A DNA stretch of 24,729 nt. It comes from Candidatus Woesearchaeota archaeon. GTDB taxonomy: Archaea; Nanobdellota; Nanobdellia; Woesearchaeales; JAHWIC01. Of the stretch, positions 13,899 through 21,976 are shown in pieces; within the stretch, counting starts at the first letter, position 1; each line of letters begins with the position of its first letter. The notes under the pieces are model-generated. The model was not told the origin of the DNA, did no database searches, and was given only the letters and a program-made list of their open reading frames with translations. Made by a program: the position numbers and the translations under genes. The DNA lies in the NCBI GenBank assembly GCA_019322805.1, contig JAHWIC010000023.1:1-24729 (forward strand), in the 5' to 3' direction.

Positions 13899-15697
13899 CT
13901 AAGGCTTTCTATTAACTCAATAAACATAGCATTGCTCCAAGCCTGATTAAGGCAGCCTTCTGACTTTAAACCTTCAGCAGAACTCAACTCAGCACCACAG
14001 CCAGAAATACCAGAATAAAGAATCTCTTTAGTACTTGCGTTTAATATTTTTTCAATATGGTTATTGAATCTCTTTTTATCAACTCTGCTTAAAACAATTG
14101 CAGCTAGATTATTTATCCAGAACCATGAATCACCATTGTGGTAACTTTTTGAGTCTTCTCCTGTATGATGCGAAGTAAACAAACTATCTGTTTGGTCAAT
14201 AGTTGTTAAACCGCCCCAGTCAACAAATAATCTTGGCAGAACATTCTCAAAGCATTTGCTCCATTCTTCTTTGCTTAACAGCTCTGGATAGATGTAAGCT
14301 GCGATAAAGAGGTTCGGCCTTATTATCTTCCCGCCTAAACCGTCAATTAAATATTTGCCATTCCAGAATCTTTCCCTAGATTTATCCTTTAATTTATCTT
14401 CAAGCTCTTTATATTTTTTATTTTTAGTTAATTCAAATAAGAATTTATACATAAACAATCTTAAAGCCTGCAGCTCAATCAAAGCACCATCTCTTGCTAG
14501 AGTATCCATCCAGGTTTCTTTTTCATTGCAGACTGCAAGCTCATCATTAGTATTATTTTTGATTAAAATGTCAATATTCTCTTTCAAGATATCCTTTATT
14601 TTCTTAACTTCATTTTTATTGAATATCTTCTTATCAATTGCTTCCTTTGTTCTAAAGTATAACCAGCCAACACCATCAGAAGAAGCAACATCACCCTCGG
14701 GATATTTATTACTGAGCTTTCCCTGCTTTAGATTAAAGAAATACCTCATTAAGATATTCTTTACTGTGCTGGAATCTAATGATGATAAACCTTTTAATGA
14801 TATCAACTCATCTCTAGCCCATAATTGGAAAAACCAGGGCAAACCAGCGAAGAGCCCTTCTTCACGCTTTGTTTTAACCCTTAAACTACCCAGAGAATTT
14901 AACGCAGAGATATATGCTAACCTTGTTTCATTATTTTTGATATTTTTAATTATTGAATTTTCTTTAATGAGCTTATTTATTGATCTTTCCTGTTGTTTTT
15001 TCAGCTTATTCCTGCTTTCAAAAATCTTTGCAGCTTCTTTTATTGCCTTTGCTCTGTCTCTTGAAACAGAAAAAACAAAATCCTTGGCCTTTAGTCTTAA
15101 AGCAGAATAAACATGCCGTTCATAAGGTAGAGAGCCTCTCTTTTTGTCGTCTGAATAAACACGCTTCTGCCACTCATCAATAAGCTCATAATTTAATTTA
15201 TCCGGCTTTATAACAAGATAAAGAGCATACTCTTCCTTGCCTTCGCTTTCATCCTCACTTAGATTTGTTCTTTTTGTAAATGCTACAACAAGTTTGTCAC
15301 CCTCTACTTCAATATTATAGATTCTCCCGAACTCGCGGTTGTCATAAGATTCCTTGACATCTAAAGCAACATCAATCTCATTTTCGTCATTTAATCCATA
15401 GATGAGGGAATTAGAATTTAGAGGCGTAAAGAAACTTTCAATAACACCATTATCATATTCACGCTCAACAGAACAGAATTTATTTTTAAATGCTTTAATT
15501 GGAGTTTTAGTTGTTAAACTAATATTCTCAATAACCTTAAACATCTTTAAGTTATCATTAAAGAAAAATCCCTGATAACGGCTGCTTGGAGCATTAGAGA
15601 AATAAGCATAACCGCCAATCCTGTTGGTAAGCATAAAGCTGGCTTTATCAACATCCTTCTCTATCTTAGTCTTTCCAATAGAATAACTTAGCTTCAT
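13895..15697 (-). CDS. Glycogen debranching enzyme / amylo-alpha-1,6-glucosidase (GDE, GH133-like)
   Basis: A 600-residue archaeal-type glycogen debranching enzyme. The N-terminal GDE_N domain is visible (NRIGGYAYFSNAPSSRYQGFFF, about 25-46). The C-terminal (alpha/alpha)6 barrel has WFFQLWARDELISL (about 288-301), EGDVASSDGVGWLYF, CNEKETWMDTLARDGA (about 390-405), TGEDSKSYHNGDSWFWINN and GCLNQAWSNAMFIE near the end. This arrangement fits amylo-alpha-1,6-glucosidase. It removes alpha-1,6 branches from glycogen or limit dextrins. Length is near the family norm. The ATG follows GAGGTTGG, about 40 nt from a TATA box. It is a single gene convergent with the GH15-like pair, completing a small glycogen-use module. 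Confidence 0.93.
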   Translation of the reverse strand: MKLSYSIGKTKIEKDVDKASFMLTNRIGGYAYFSNAPSSRYQGFFFNDNLKMFKVIENISLTTKTPIKAFKNKFCSVEREYDNGVIESFFTPLNSNSLIYGLNDENEIDVALDVKESYDNREFGRIYNIEVEGDKLVVAFTKRTNLSEDESEGKEEYALYLVIKPDKLNYELIDEWQKRVYSDDKKRGSLPYERHVYSALRLKAKDFVFSVSRDRAKAIKEAAKIFESRNKLKKQQERSINKLIKENSIIKNIKNNETRLAYISALNSLGSLRVKTKREEGLFAGLPWFFQLWARDELISLKGLSSLDSSTVKNILMRYFFNLKQGKLSNKYPEGDVASSDGVGWLYFRTKEAIDKKIFNKNEVKKIKDILKENIDILIKNNTNDELAVCNEKETWMDTLARDGALIELQALRLFMYKFLFELTKNKKYKELEDKLKDKSRERFWNGKYLIDGLGGKIIRPNLFIAAYIYPELLSKEEWSKCFENVLPRLFVDWGGLTTIDQTDSLFTSHHTGEDSKSYHNGDSWFWINNLAAIVLSRVDKKRFNNHIEKILNASTKEILYSGISGCGAELSSAEGLKSEGCLNQAWSNAMFIELIESLS

Positions 15698-15731
15698 TCC
15701 AACCTCTTTTTAAGAAACAATTAGTCTTTTA

Positions 15732-15741
15732 CTTTATAAAG
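15732..15741 (-). promoter_or_regulatory. TATA box of the debranching-enzyme gene
   Basis: CTTTATAAAG on the minus strand predicts transcription start near 15712, giving a short leader with the GAGGTTGG ribosome-binding site before the ATG at 15697. It lies in the gap after the aCPSF1 stop. Confidence 0.5.
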
Positions 15742-15742
15742 A

Positions 15743-17635
15743 TTACTTTATCCTTATACTATCCAAATTCCTTGGAGCAGAAGTCTCTATCCTGTTTGCT
15801 TTATGTATAGAACTAGCTAAATCCAAGCAGCGAGAACTCTCTCCATGATTAACAATTACCTTCTTAGGCCTTGGCTCGCATTTGTGCACAAAGTTCATTA
15901 ACTGGTTCCTTCCAGAGTGGCCTGTAAAGCCTTCTATTGTCTTGACTTCAAGCTTAACCTGAACCATCTCTGGCTTTGCAGCTGAGCCTAGTGTAAACTC
16001 CTTCTCACCTCTTTGTATCCTTCTACCAAGCGAACCTTCACCCTGATAACAAACAAATGCCATTGAGTTTTTTGGATTATCAGCAAGGTGCTTTAAGTAT
16101 TCAACAGACGGACCGCCAATCAGCATACCAGATGTTGCAATTATAACACAAGGGCCGGTTTCCTCGATAACCTGCATTCTTTCCTTTTGAGAACCAACCT
16201 CTTTAAAGATATCAGCTAGGAATGGATTTTGGTCTTTGTGGAATATTGACTTGCGAACATTCTTATTCAAAAACTCAGGATAAGCAGTATGTATAGCAGT
16301 AACATCCCATACCATGCCATCAACATAAACAGGAACTTTCTCAAGAGAACCATTTCTGACACTGTTCTCAATCAAAACCATAACCTCTTGCGCTCTTCCA
16401 GAACCAAGTACAGGGATTAATATCTTACCTCCTCTTTTAATGGTTGCTGCAATAAAGTTTCTGAACTGCTCGTCAGTATCAAACCTGGGGGGCAATACAT
16501 TTTCCTTTCCGCCATAGGTTGACTCAATCATCATTGTTTCTAGCCTTGGAAAGACAGTAGCAGCAGGCTCTAGCAAAGAAGTACGGCCGAACTTCATATC
16601 ACCGGTATACAATAGATTATGCAAGCCGTTTCCAATATGCAGATGAACCATTGAGCTGCCAAGCACATGGCCTGCATTATACAGTGTGATCCTGACATCA
16701 GGTGTTACATCAGTAACCTCTTCATAATCCAGGCAGACAGTGTGCTTAACCATTTCCTTGATTTCCTCAGAAGTATATATGGGCTCTTTTCCTTCTCCCC
16801 TCATTATCTTGACATAATCAAGCATAAGCAAAGACATAACATCACGCGTAGGCTCAGTGCAATAAACAGGACCCTTGAAGCCGTATTTGAATAAATAAGG
16901 CACAAATCCACAATGGTCTAAGTGAGCATGAGTTACAATAACAGCATCAAGTTGGCTTATATCAAATTCAGGAGCTTCTAACAAGGGGTATGCTTCTTTA
17001 TCAGAAGCAACATCAACACCGCAGTCAAGCAGAACCCTTGATTCAGGGGTTTGCAAAAACAGGCAGCTTCTTCCAACCTGCCTGGCACCGCCAAGGTAGC
17101 TTACCCTTATCCATTCATGTTTCTTCTCTCTTATCCAGCCATCATATATCCTATGGCCAATCTTATCCAGGAACTTCCTCCTGTAATCAGAATGTTTGTA
17201 AAGAACAGCTCTAATGTTTTCAATAAGCTTTGACCTTATTGCTGGCTTCCTTCTTATTAATGGAACCCATAAGGTCTTTTGCCTTATATCACGTAAAAAA
17301 GCGCCTTGCTTGCCTATAGCCAGGCCAGGCTTTTCAGCCTCTATAATAACCATGCTTCGCTGAGGATCAAATATTACCTGGTCAATGCCGGACTCTTCAG
17401 GAATTATCTCCTTTATTGTTTTCTCTGCCTTTTCCATATCCATTGTTATTGCAGGGTCTGGCCTGAGCTCAACTCTCTTTTTAATATCATCAACGATCTT
17501 TTTGATTAATCCATTATTATTCAGGAAGAAATCCTCACTTTTTGTGTATAGAACTATATTAGCTCCTTCAAAGCCAGCAGAGCTTATCCTGTTTGCTGGC
17601 AAATGCTTCATTATCTCTTTTATTATATCAGCCAT
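15743..17635 (-). CDS. aCPSF1 / FttA: KH-domain beta-CASP RNA nuclease and transcription termination factor
   Basis: A 630-residue archaeal CPSF1. Residues 1-140 hold the KH-type RNA-binding region (GKQGAFLRDIR, about 108-118). The metallo-beta-lactamase domain has THAHLDHCG (His236, His238, Asp240, His241), LYTGDMKFGRT, and the beta-CASP part contains MIESTYGG, ILIPVLGSGRAQEV and TGHSGRNQL with further metal ligands. In archaea this enzyme cuts RNA at U-rich sites and triggers termination (FttA). It lies next to the proteasome beta gene, an arrangement I recall from other archaea. An in-spacer TATA-like TTAAATAA (17662-17669) fits a leaderless message starting at the ATG 17635. Catalytic residues are intact. 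Confidence 0.97.
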   Translation of the reverse strand: MADIIKEIMKHLPANRISSAGFEGANIVLYTKSEDFFLNNNGLIKKIVDDIKKRVELRPDPAITMDMEKAEKTIKEIIPEESGIDQVIFDPQRSMVIIEAEKPGLAIGKQGAFLRDIRQKTLWVPLIRRKPAIRSKLIENIRAVLYKHSDYRRKFLDKIGHRIYDGWIREKKHEWIRVSYLGGARQVGRSCLFLQTPESRVLLDCGVDVASDKEAYPLLEAPEFDISQLDAVIVTHAHLDHCGFVPYLFKYGFKGPVYCTEPTRDVMSLLMLDYVKIMRGEGKEPIYTSEEIKEMVKHTVCLDYEEVTDVTPDVRITLYNAGHVLGSSMVHLHIGNGLHNLLYTGDMKFGRTSLLEPAATVFPRLETMMIESTYGGKENVLPPRFDTDEQFRNFIAATIKRGGKILIPVLGSGRAQEVMVLIENSVRNGSLEKVPVYVDGMVWDVTAIHTAYPEFLNKNVRKSIFHKDQNPFLADIFKEVGSQKERMQVIEETGPCVIIATSGMLIGGPSVEYLKHLADNPKNSMAFVCYQGEGSLGRRIQRGEKEFTLGSAAKPEMVQVKLEVKTIEGFTGHSGRNQLMNFVHKCEPRPKKVIVNHGESSRCLDLASSIHKANRIETSAPRNLDSIRIK

Positions 17636-17772
17636 TTTAGAATCAATTTATTTCTTGGGTTTTATTTAATCATCAATTTAATTTATCATTTGGTTAAATT
17701 TCATCTATCACAATTAGTTGTTCGTTTGGTTGTTTTTTATCACTTTAATTTAAACTTTAAAACAATTAAATC

Positions 17773-17810
17773 TGAAAATTCCTTTCACAACCAGTATAAA
17801 GGAATTTTCA
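17773..17810. repeat. Hairpin A (13-bp stem, 12-nt loop)
   Basis: TGAAAATTCCTTT (17773-17785) pairs fully with AAAGGAATTTTCA (17798-17810). The loop is CACAACCAGTAT. It matches hairpin B in stem length, loop length, outer TGA and inner TTT. Confidence 0.75.
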
Positions 17811-17842
17811 TCTTATTCTGATTCTTAAAGAACCACTGCGGA

Positions 17843-17880
17843 TGATTTTTGCTTTCTGTTGAGAAATAAAGCAAAAATCA
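17843..17880. repeat. Hairpin B (13-bp stem, 12-nt loop)
   Basis: TGATTTTTGCTTT (17843-17855) pairs fully with AAAGCAAAAATCA (17868-17880). The loop is CTGTTGAGAAAT. The 32-nt gap to hairpin A and identical geometry suggest a repeated element or paired binding site. Confidence 0.75.
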
Positions 17881-17933
17881 GATTTATTTTTTCTAATGAT
17901 ATTTTTAATATTGATTTATTGATAAGAACCCTT

Positions 17934-18578
17934 TTATAATTTCAAACTCATGTCTATGTCTTTGCTTAAAGTCTTCTTAGCTCCGTCCTTAGTTATACTT
18001 ACTATAGTTACCCCATTGCCAGATGCAATGTCACGCTGTACTGCTGCATTAATTGCCTTAACAGCTAATTTCATGCCTTCTTCAATACTCATATCTGCTT
18101 TGTACAAAGTTTCCAGGACACCATATGCCATTACAGAGCCTGAGCCGGATGACACATACTTGTCATGCTTTATTACTGATCCATCAGCACCCAGGTCATA
18201 GCAGTGGAATCCAGCATCATCTTTTCCAGCCATAATGAAATGGCTTATACCCGGTATCATGCTCATCTTTCTTATGTTATTATATACCAGCATCCCCAAT
18301 AGATTAACTGCTTCTTTGACAGTTACATCCCTGCCTGTCCTTATTCTTTTCAGGTTTAACTCTGCCTTTATGTACTTGCTTAACAGCTGTACATCAGAAA
18401 CAGTGCCAGCAACTGTTACAGCAATATTCTTGTTTATGATTATTATCTTATCAAACTCTTTGAAAGAAACCAGGTAGCCGGAGGTTACTCTCTTATCTGC
18501 TGCTAAGACAATACCTTCTTTACAAACTATGGCGACTGTCGTTGTGCCTGTTTTCGTTATATCCTTATCTTCTACCAT
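17934..18578 (-). CDS. psmB: 20S proteasome beta subunit
   Basis: A 214-residue archaeal proteasome beta precursor. The propeptide is short: MVEDKDITKTG is removed so that Thr12 (TTTVAIV) becomes the catalytic N-terminal threonine. Other active-site residues, Asp28 (LAADKR) and Lys44 (FDKI), are at the expected offsets of 17 and 33 from Thr1. SSGSGSVMAYGVLE and NAAVQRDIASGNGV are also typical. It forms the inner rings of the 20S core and degrades proteins fed by a regulatory ATPase, not seen here. Its own TATA box lies upstream, and the aCPSF1 gene follows after a spacer with two hairpins. The alpha subunit is not in the window. Confidence 0.97.
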   Translation of the reverse strand: MVEDKDITKTGTTTVAIVCKEGIVLAADKRVTSGYLVSFKEFDKIIIINKNIAVTVAGTVSDVQLLSKYIKAELNLKRIRTGRDVTVKEAVNLLGMLVYNNIRKMSMIPGISHFIMAGKDDAGFHCYDLGADGSVIKHDKYVSSGSGSVMAYGVLETLYKADMSIEEGMKLAVKAINAAVQRDIASGNGVTIVSITKDGAKKTLSKDIDMSLKL

Positions 18579-18625
18579 TCTTTATCAGAATTCCTTACTA
18601 GAATTGAATATATGTGGACAATAAG

Positions 18626-18637
18626 TTATATATAAAT
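18626..18637 (-). promoter_or_regulatory. TATA box of psmB
   Basis: ATTTATATATAA on the minus strand predicts transcription start near 18605 and a leader of about 27 nt before the ATG at 18578. A second TATA-like stretch lies at 18606-18613. Confidence 0.55.
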
Positions 18638-18655
18638 GTTGCGGTTTAATAGGGT

Positions 18656-18672
18656 AAAAAAGGAATAAAAAA
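18656..18672 (-). terminator. T-rich terminator after the TrmB gene
   Basis: On the minus strand, two runs of six T (18667-18672 and 18656-18661) follow the TrmB stop within 20 nt. This is the U-rich pattern used for archaeal termination. Confidence 0.5.
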
Positions 18673-18675
18673 GCT

Positions 18676-19437
18676 TTATTCGAATAAGCCCTGCAAAGCA
18701 TTTGTAAAGAACTTTGACTTTATCCATATACCACTGTCAAAGTTTGGAGTAACTTCATCACTTGTAAGCATAAATAGAATCTCTTTATTATCTATATTCA
18801 CAAACCTTACGCTTGACTTAACGCACTTTACCTTTACAATATTCTTAAGGCTTTTGTCAACTGCAGTACTTGTTGGGACTATTAATGTTATCTTAACCCC
18901 TTTCTTTTGCAAAGCCTTTAGGGTCTTTCTTAGCATTGGTGTTTTTCTTCTTAACCCTGCTTCTGTAGTAGCTATTGTAACAGAACTCTTTGCTCGTTCA
19001 ATCATATCTCTCATTAACCTGTACAGGTTGTCTCTTCCAGATATTGAGTTTGTCAGGTCAGAAGGATCAATATGGTCTATTCCTGTTTTGTGAAGTAATT
19101 CTAATTCCTTAAACACTTCTGTGTTTCTTACATTGTCAATAATGCCCATCTGCTGCTCAGCATCAAGGCTAACCTGCTTTTTTACACGCTCTGTTATAAT
19201 TTCTGGCTGTACAGCAATATACTTGATAGGCTTGCCTATCTTCTGTATTATAAACCCTTTCTTCTCAAGGCTTTCCAAGACATCATAGCATCTTGACCTT
19301 GGTACCCCAGAAATATCTGCTAGCTCTCCTGCAGTGGCAATTCCCCTTGACAACAATGCTGTCCACAGCTTCACTTCATAAGCGTTGATGTTAAAGTATA
19401 ATTTTATCTCATTCAAAAATTCCTTTTGGACTATCAT
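18676..19437 (-). CDS. TrmB-family transcriptional regulator
   Basis: A 253-residue TrmB-like regulator. Residues 10-75 are the winged helix (YEVKLWTALLSRGIATAGELADISGVPRSRCYDVLESLEKKGFI). The C-terminal half (about 130-250) is the TrmB sensor domain with ISGRDNLYRLMRDMIERAKSSVTIATTEAGL and KKGVKITLIVP. TrmB proteins sense sugars and control sugar uptake or glycolysis genes. Here the glycogen-use genes at 12533-15697 are in the same window but not adjacent. A TATA box (19463-19470) suits a leaderless start at 19437, and a 24-bp palindrome lies just upstream of it, probably its own operator. Confidence 0.92.
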   Translation of the reverse strand: MIVQKEFLNEIKLYFNINAYEVKLWTALLSRGIATAGELADISGVPRSRCYDVLESLEKKGFIIQKIGKPIKYIAVQPEIITERVKKQVSLDAEQQMGIIDNVRNTEVFKELELLHKTGIDHIDPSDLTNSISGRDNLYRLMRDMIERAKSSVTIATTEAGLRRKTPMLRKTLKALQKKGVKITLIVPTSTAVDKSLKNIVKVKCVKSSVRFVNIDNKEILFMLTSDEVTPNFDSGIWIKSKFFTNALQGLFE

Positions 19438-19462
19438 TTTAGCCTGTGGAATAATATTATCA

Positions 19463-19470
19463 TATTTAAA
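19463..19470 (-). promoter_or_regulatory. TATA box of the TrmB gene
   Basis: TTTAAATA on the minus strand predicts start near 19440, beside the ATG at 19437. The palindrome at 19482-19505 lies just upstream of this box. Confidence 0.5.
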
Positions 19471-19481
19471 GCTTTCGTTTC

Positions 19482-19505
19482 TGTATCTACTCTAGGGTAG
19501 ATACA
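19482..19505. promoter_or_regulatory. 24-bp palindrome, candidate TrmB operator
   Basis: TGTATCTAC (19482-19490) and GTAGATACA (19497-19505) are perfect inverted arms around TCTAGG. The geometry resembles the Thermococcales glycolytic motif TATCAC-N5-GTGATA bound by TrmB-like proteins. It starts right after the stop codon of the preceding gene but is not followed by a T tract, so an operator is more likely than a terminator. Confidence 0.6.
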
Positions 19506-20948
19506 TTAAGATTTGACTACTAAGAACACTACAATCCCTATAACTACAATAATCATATTGACTAATAGTATGGTTGTAAGGGTCTTGTTGGGCTTTATAG
19601 CTTTTGGCTCTTCCATAGTTATCTGATTTTGAGAAGATTGAGTTGTACTTGCTTGTCCTGCGGGTAGGTTTTGATACCTCAACTCAACAATGCTTGTCCT
19701 GCAATCCTCAATGTTTAGGTTTATTATTTCGCTTACCTCTTCATCCCCGTACTCTGCGCTTATAAGGATAGGATAGCTTCCTGCAGCAACATCCTCATCG
19801 ATCTTGATGTAATAATCATTTTCATAGCTATTGTCACTATCATCCGGGTCTTCGCTGAGCTTAAAGCTTTCCTCCATGTTTACTCCTAACTGCTCATTCC
19901 CTATCTTTAGTTTAACGTCTTCATCATGCGTGCCTGTGTTGATTATCCTAAAACCCAATCTTAGGGTTCTGTCACACTTAATGCTGTTCGGTGATATCTC
20001 TGCATCAAGTATCCTTAGCTCATGGTCCTCTTTCTCAACCTCTACCTTAAACTCAATTGTTTTTTTATACTGTAATCCGCTGTAATCTTCTCCCACAAAC
20101 TCAAGGGTCATGTCATATGTGCCATCCTCTGCATTTAAAGGAATTCTGAAGATTAGTTCAATATCTTCTTCTTCACCAGCATCAATGTCATAATCATCAC
20201 TTTCGTCTTCCAGATCATCGCCATTATCTAGGTCTTCTATTATTGCTGTGACAAAAACATCATTTATATCAACACCTTCGCTTCTGGTGTAAAGATTTGA
20301 AACCTCTACTTCTAGTTTGATTTCAGAGCCTGGCTTTGCATCATTTATTCTTCCTCCATCTTCATCAGCAGAAGCCTTATCACCATCAACATAAGCCTTT
20401 AGGTCTTTAATTCTTAGCTTTTCACACAGATCAGAATATCTTACATATGCGGGCTTTTGAGGGCCAACCAATATAGTCCAGTCAGGGTTGAATTGGGTTA
20501 TTGCAAAATTTGCTCCTATGACCTCGTTTTCCTTTGTTATAATGTAATCTCCTATCCCCATACCCCACCCAGGAGATAGCTCTGGCGGTTCAGTAAAAGA
20601 AGCATCATTATCTGAGACCCAAAAATTCCATCCGCTGAATATCAAACAAAATGGGTCAGGGTCGGGATCTTCGCAGCCACCTTCAATGCCGTTTATAGCC
20701 CGTAGGAAATACATGCCTGTTAATTCTCCATCAATTGTCATGGCTATATTGTCATTCTTATTATCAAATGCTTTCAGAACATTATATGCTGTGCTTCCGC
20801 TTTCCACGCTCACACACCCTTTATGGATACTTCCTTGCACATCTACGACAACACCAGTGTTAAGTGCATATGCAGTTTGTATCAGGATTAAAGCCACAAT
20901 TCCGTACAACCCAATCTTTTTTATTTTAACCACCCCATGTTTTTTCAA
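19506..20948 (-). CDS. Secreted, membrane-anchored acidic protein with DUF4430-like and Ig-like domains
   Basis: A 480-residue surface protein. Residues 1-28 look like a signal peptide (IGLYGIVALILIQTAYA, cleavage after AYA). Residues 30-170 contain a DUF4430-like region (STAYNVLKAFDNKND and FCLIFSGWNFWVSDND). Two beta-rich, CARDB/NEW3-like Ig modules follow (about 190-300 and 305-425), very acidic in the first (DLEDESDDYDIDAGEEEDIE). A C-terminal helix TTILLVNMIIVVIGIVVFLVV anchors it. It sits downstream of a single-domain DUF4430 protein and an ECF S component; the start overlaps the former by 23 nt. The ATG at 20948 is used; a GTG at 20933 is possible. A role in ligand capture for the transporter is an inference. 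Confidence 0.82.
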   Translation of the reverse strand: MKKHGVVKIKKIGLYGIVALILIQTAYALNTGVVVDVQGSIHKGCVSVESGSTAYNVLKAFDNKNDNIAMTIDGELTGMYFLRAINGIEGGCEDPDPDPFCLIFSGWNFWVSDNDASFTEPPELSPGWGMGIGDYIITKENEVIGANFAITQFNPDWTILVGPQKPAYVRYSDLCEKLRIKDLKAYVDGDKASADEDGGRINDAKPGSEIKLEVEVSNLYTRSEGVDINDVFVTAIIEDLDNGDDLEDESDDYDIDAGEEEDIELIFRIPLNAEDGTYDMTLEFVGEDYSGLQYKKTIEFKVEVEKEDHELRILDAEISPNSIKCDRTLRLGFRIINTGTHDEDVKLKIGNEQLGVNMEESFKLSEDPDDSDNSYENDYYIKIDEDVAAGSYPILISAEYGDEEVSEIINLNIEDCRTSIVELRYQNLPAGQASTTQSSQNQITMEEPKAIKPNKTLTTILLVNMIIVVIGIVVFLVVKS

Positions 20949-21294
20949 ACCTGAATTCTATTATGTCACCTCTTTTTACAAGATAAGTAGAAGCGCTCCT
21001 TGGAACAAGCTTGCCATTAACATAATATGACCAGGCATATTCCTTGGAAACGCATATGCCATCTACGCATTTAATGTAGTCAGCAATTGTTTTTACATCA
21101 TGGGTAGAGCCTAACAGGTCTAATGCAGTAAAACCATCGATATCAAAGTGCTCAGTTGATGTTTTGCCCAGAGTAGATACTATTAATGTTACTTGTTTGC
21201 CTGAAGAAACACCCTTGCTTCCAACTACATATCCTCCAAAAGCAAGTATAGCTACTAAAGCAGCCAATACAGTAAGAGTTAGAACGCCTTTCAT
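20926..21294 (-). CDS. DUF4430 domain protein (transcobalamin-like fold)
   Basis: A 122-residue protein: an N-terminal signal or anchor helix (LTLTVLAALVAILAFGGYVVG) followed by a DUF4430 domain with FTALDLLGSTHDVKTIADYIKCVDGICV and YAWSYYVNGKLVPRSASTYLVKRGDIIEFRFEKTW. DUF4430 is the C-terminal domain type of transcobalamin and intrinsic factor and occurs in prokaryotic surface proteins near ECF-type vitamin transporters. It starts 4 nt after the stop of the S component and overlaps the next gene, so the three form one operon. A vitamin ligand such as cobalamin is a reasonable guess, not shown. Confidence 0.88.
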   Translation of the reverse strand: MKGVLTLTVLAALVAILAFGGYVVGSKGVSSGKQVTLIVSTLGKTSTEHFDIDGFTALDLLGSTHDVKTIADYIKCVDGICVSKEYAWSYYVNGKLVPRSASTYLVKRGDIIEFRFEKTWGG

Positions 21295-21298
21295 ATCA

Positions 21299-21964
21299 TT
21301 ACCTTTTTTTCTTAAATTTCTTTAGAGCTTTTTCACAGAGCTCTCTTTCATTGAATTTGCCTTTTTCATAAACAAGCTCTTTTGCTTTTGGCAAAAATAA
21401 AGCAAAGATCGAGTTTGAGACTAAATGCACTAATGTGAATGGAATTGCTGTAAAAAACAAGGTAAGGATACCAGCTGGAAAGATTATTGCAGAGCTTAGG
21501 TTCATAATGACCTCAAATATCAAAGTGCCTATAGCAATAATTATCAATGATTCTATTATAGTGCTTTTCTTTCTTAAGAATCCTCCTAAAAAGCCTGCTA
21601 TACCGAAGCCAATAAACTGGAATAAAGTCCACGGTCCATGGCCGCCAAACATTAAGAAGTTTGAGACATATAATGATGAAGCACCAACTAAGAAGCCTTT
21701 CTTTTTTCCAAATAACCAACCTGCTAAGACTGCAAAGAATGTTAAAGGCTCTGCTGATGGGACAGCCTGCATAGGAACTCTTAGTAAAGCAGCTCCAAAG
21801 ACAAAGCCGGTCAATAATAACCATTCCTTTAATCTTAGAACCTGCAGCTGCTTTTGTAAAGCGTGCAAAGCTACTTTTTGTGCCGAGGTTGATTTCTGCT
21901 CTTCAACTACGACCTCCTTTTTCTTTGACCTCTTTTTTTGCTTTAAAACAGCTTTTTGTTTCAT
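21299..21964 (-). CDS. ECF transporter S component-like membrane protein
   Basis: A 221-residue protein: a very basic cytoplasmic N-terminus (about 1-50, Lys-rich), then about six membrane segments including LLLTGFVFGAALLRV, EPLTFFAVLAGWLFGKKKGFLVGASSLYVSNF, TLFQFIGFGIAGFLGGFLRK, ESLIIIAIGTLIFEVIM and TLFFTAIPFTLVHLVSNSIFALF. This is the pattern of an S (substrate-capture) component of energy-coupling-factor vitamin transporters. The frame extends to an ATG at 22018, but GGGTGG and the promoter place the start at ATG 21964. The ATPase and T subunits are not in the window. With two DUF4430 proteins it may import cobalamin or a similar vitamin. Confidence 0.82.
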   Translation of the reverse strand: MKQKAVLKQKKRSKKKEVVVEEQKSTSAQKVALHALQKQLQVLRLKEWLLLTGFVFGAALLRVPMQAVPSAEPLTFFAVLAGWLFGKKKGFLVGASSLYVSNFLMFGGHGPWTLFQFIGFGIAGFLGGFLRKKSTIIESLIIIAIGTLIFEVIMNLSSAIIFPAGILTLFFTAIPFTLVHLVSNSIFALFLPKAKELVYEKGKFNERELCEKALKKFKKKR

Positions 21965-21976
21965 AACCACCCTCTT

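Larger units (their letters stand above)
17636..17933. other. 298-nt spacer between proteasome beta and aCPSF1
   Basis: No convincing protein gene is visible; frames open on the plus strand are AT-rich noise. The spacer holds two matched hairpins (listed separately) and AT-rich tracts. A TATA-like element for aCPSF1 is at 17662-17669, with an alternative TTTAAATT near 17750. On the minus strand it is 3' of psmB and 5' of aCPSF1, so the hairpins could serve either gene. Confidence 0.5.

Noticed and set aside
14355..15110. Long plus-strand open frame (251 codons) opposite the debranching enzyme
   Set aside because: It is Leu/Ser/Phe-rich antisense of a well-supported GDE gene, with no motif or start signal.
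17603..17821. Plus-strand open frame in the psmB-aCPSF1 spacer (72 codons)
   Set aside because: It is a low-complexity AT-rich frame overlapping the aCPSF1 start region, without ribosome-binding site or motif.
19482..19505. Palindrome as a terminator of the 480-aa gene
   Set aside because: It directly follows the stop codon but lacks a T tract on the minus strand and fits operator placement upstream of the TrmB TATA box better.
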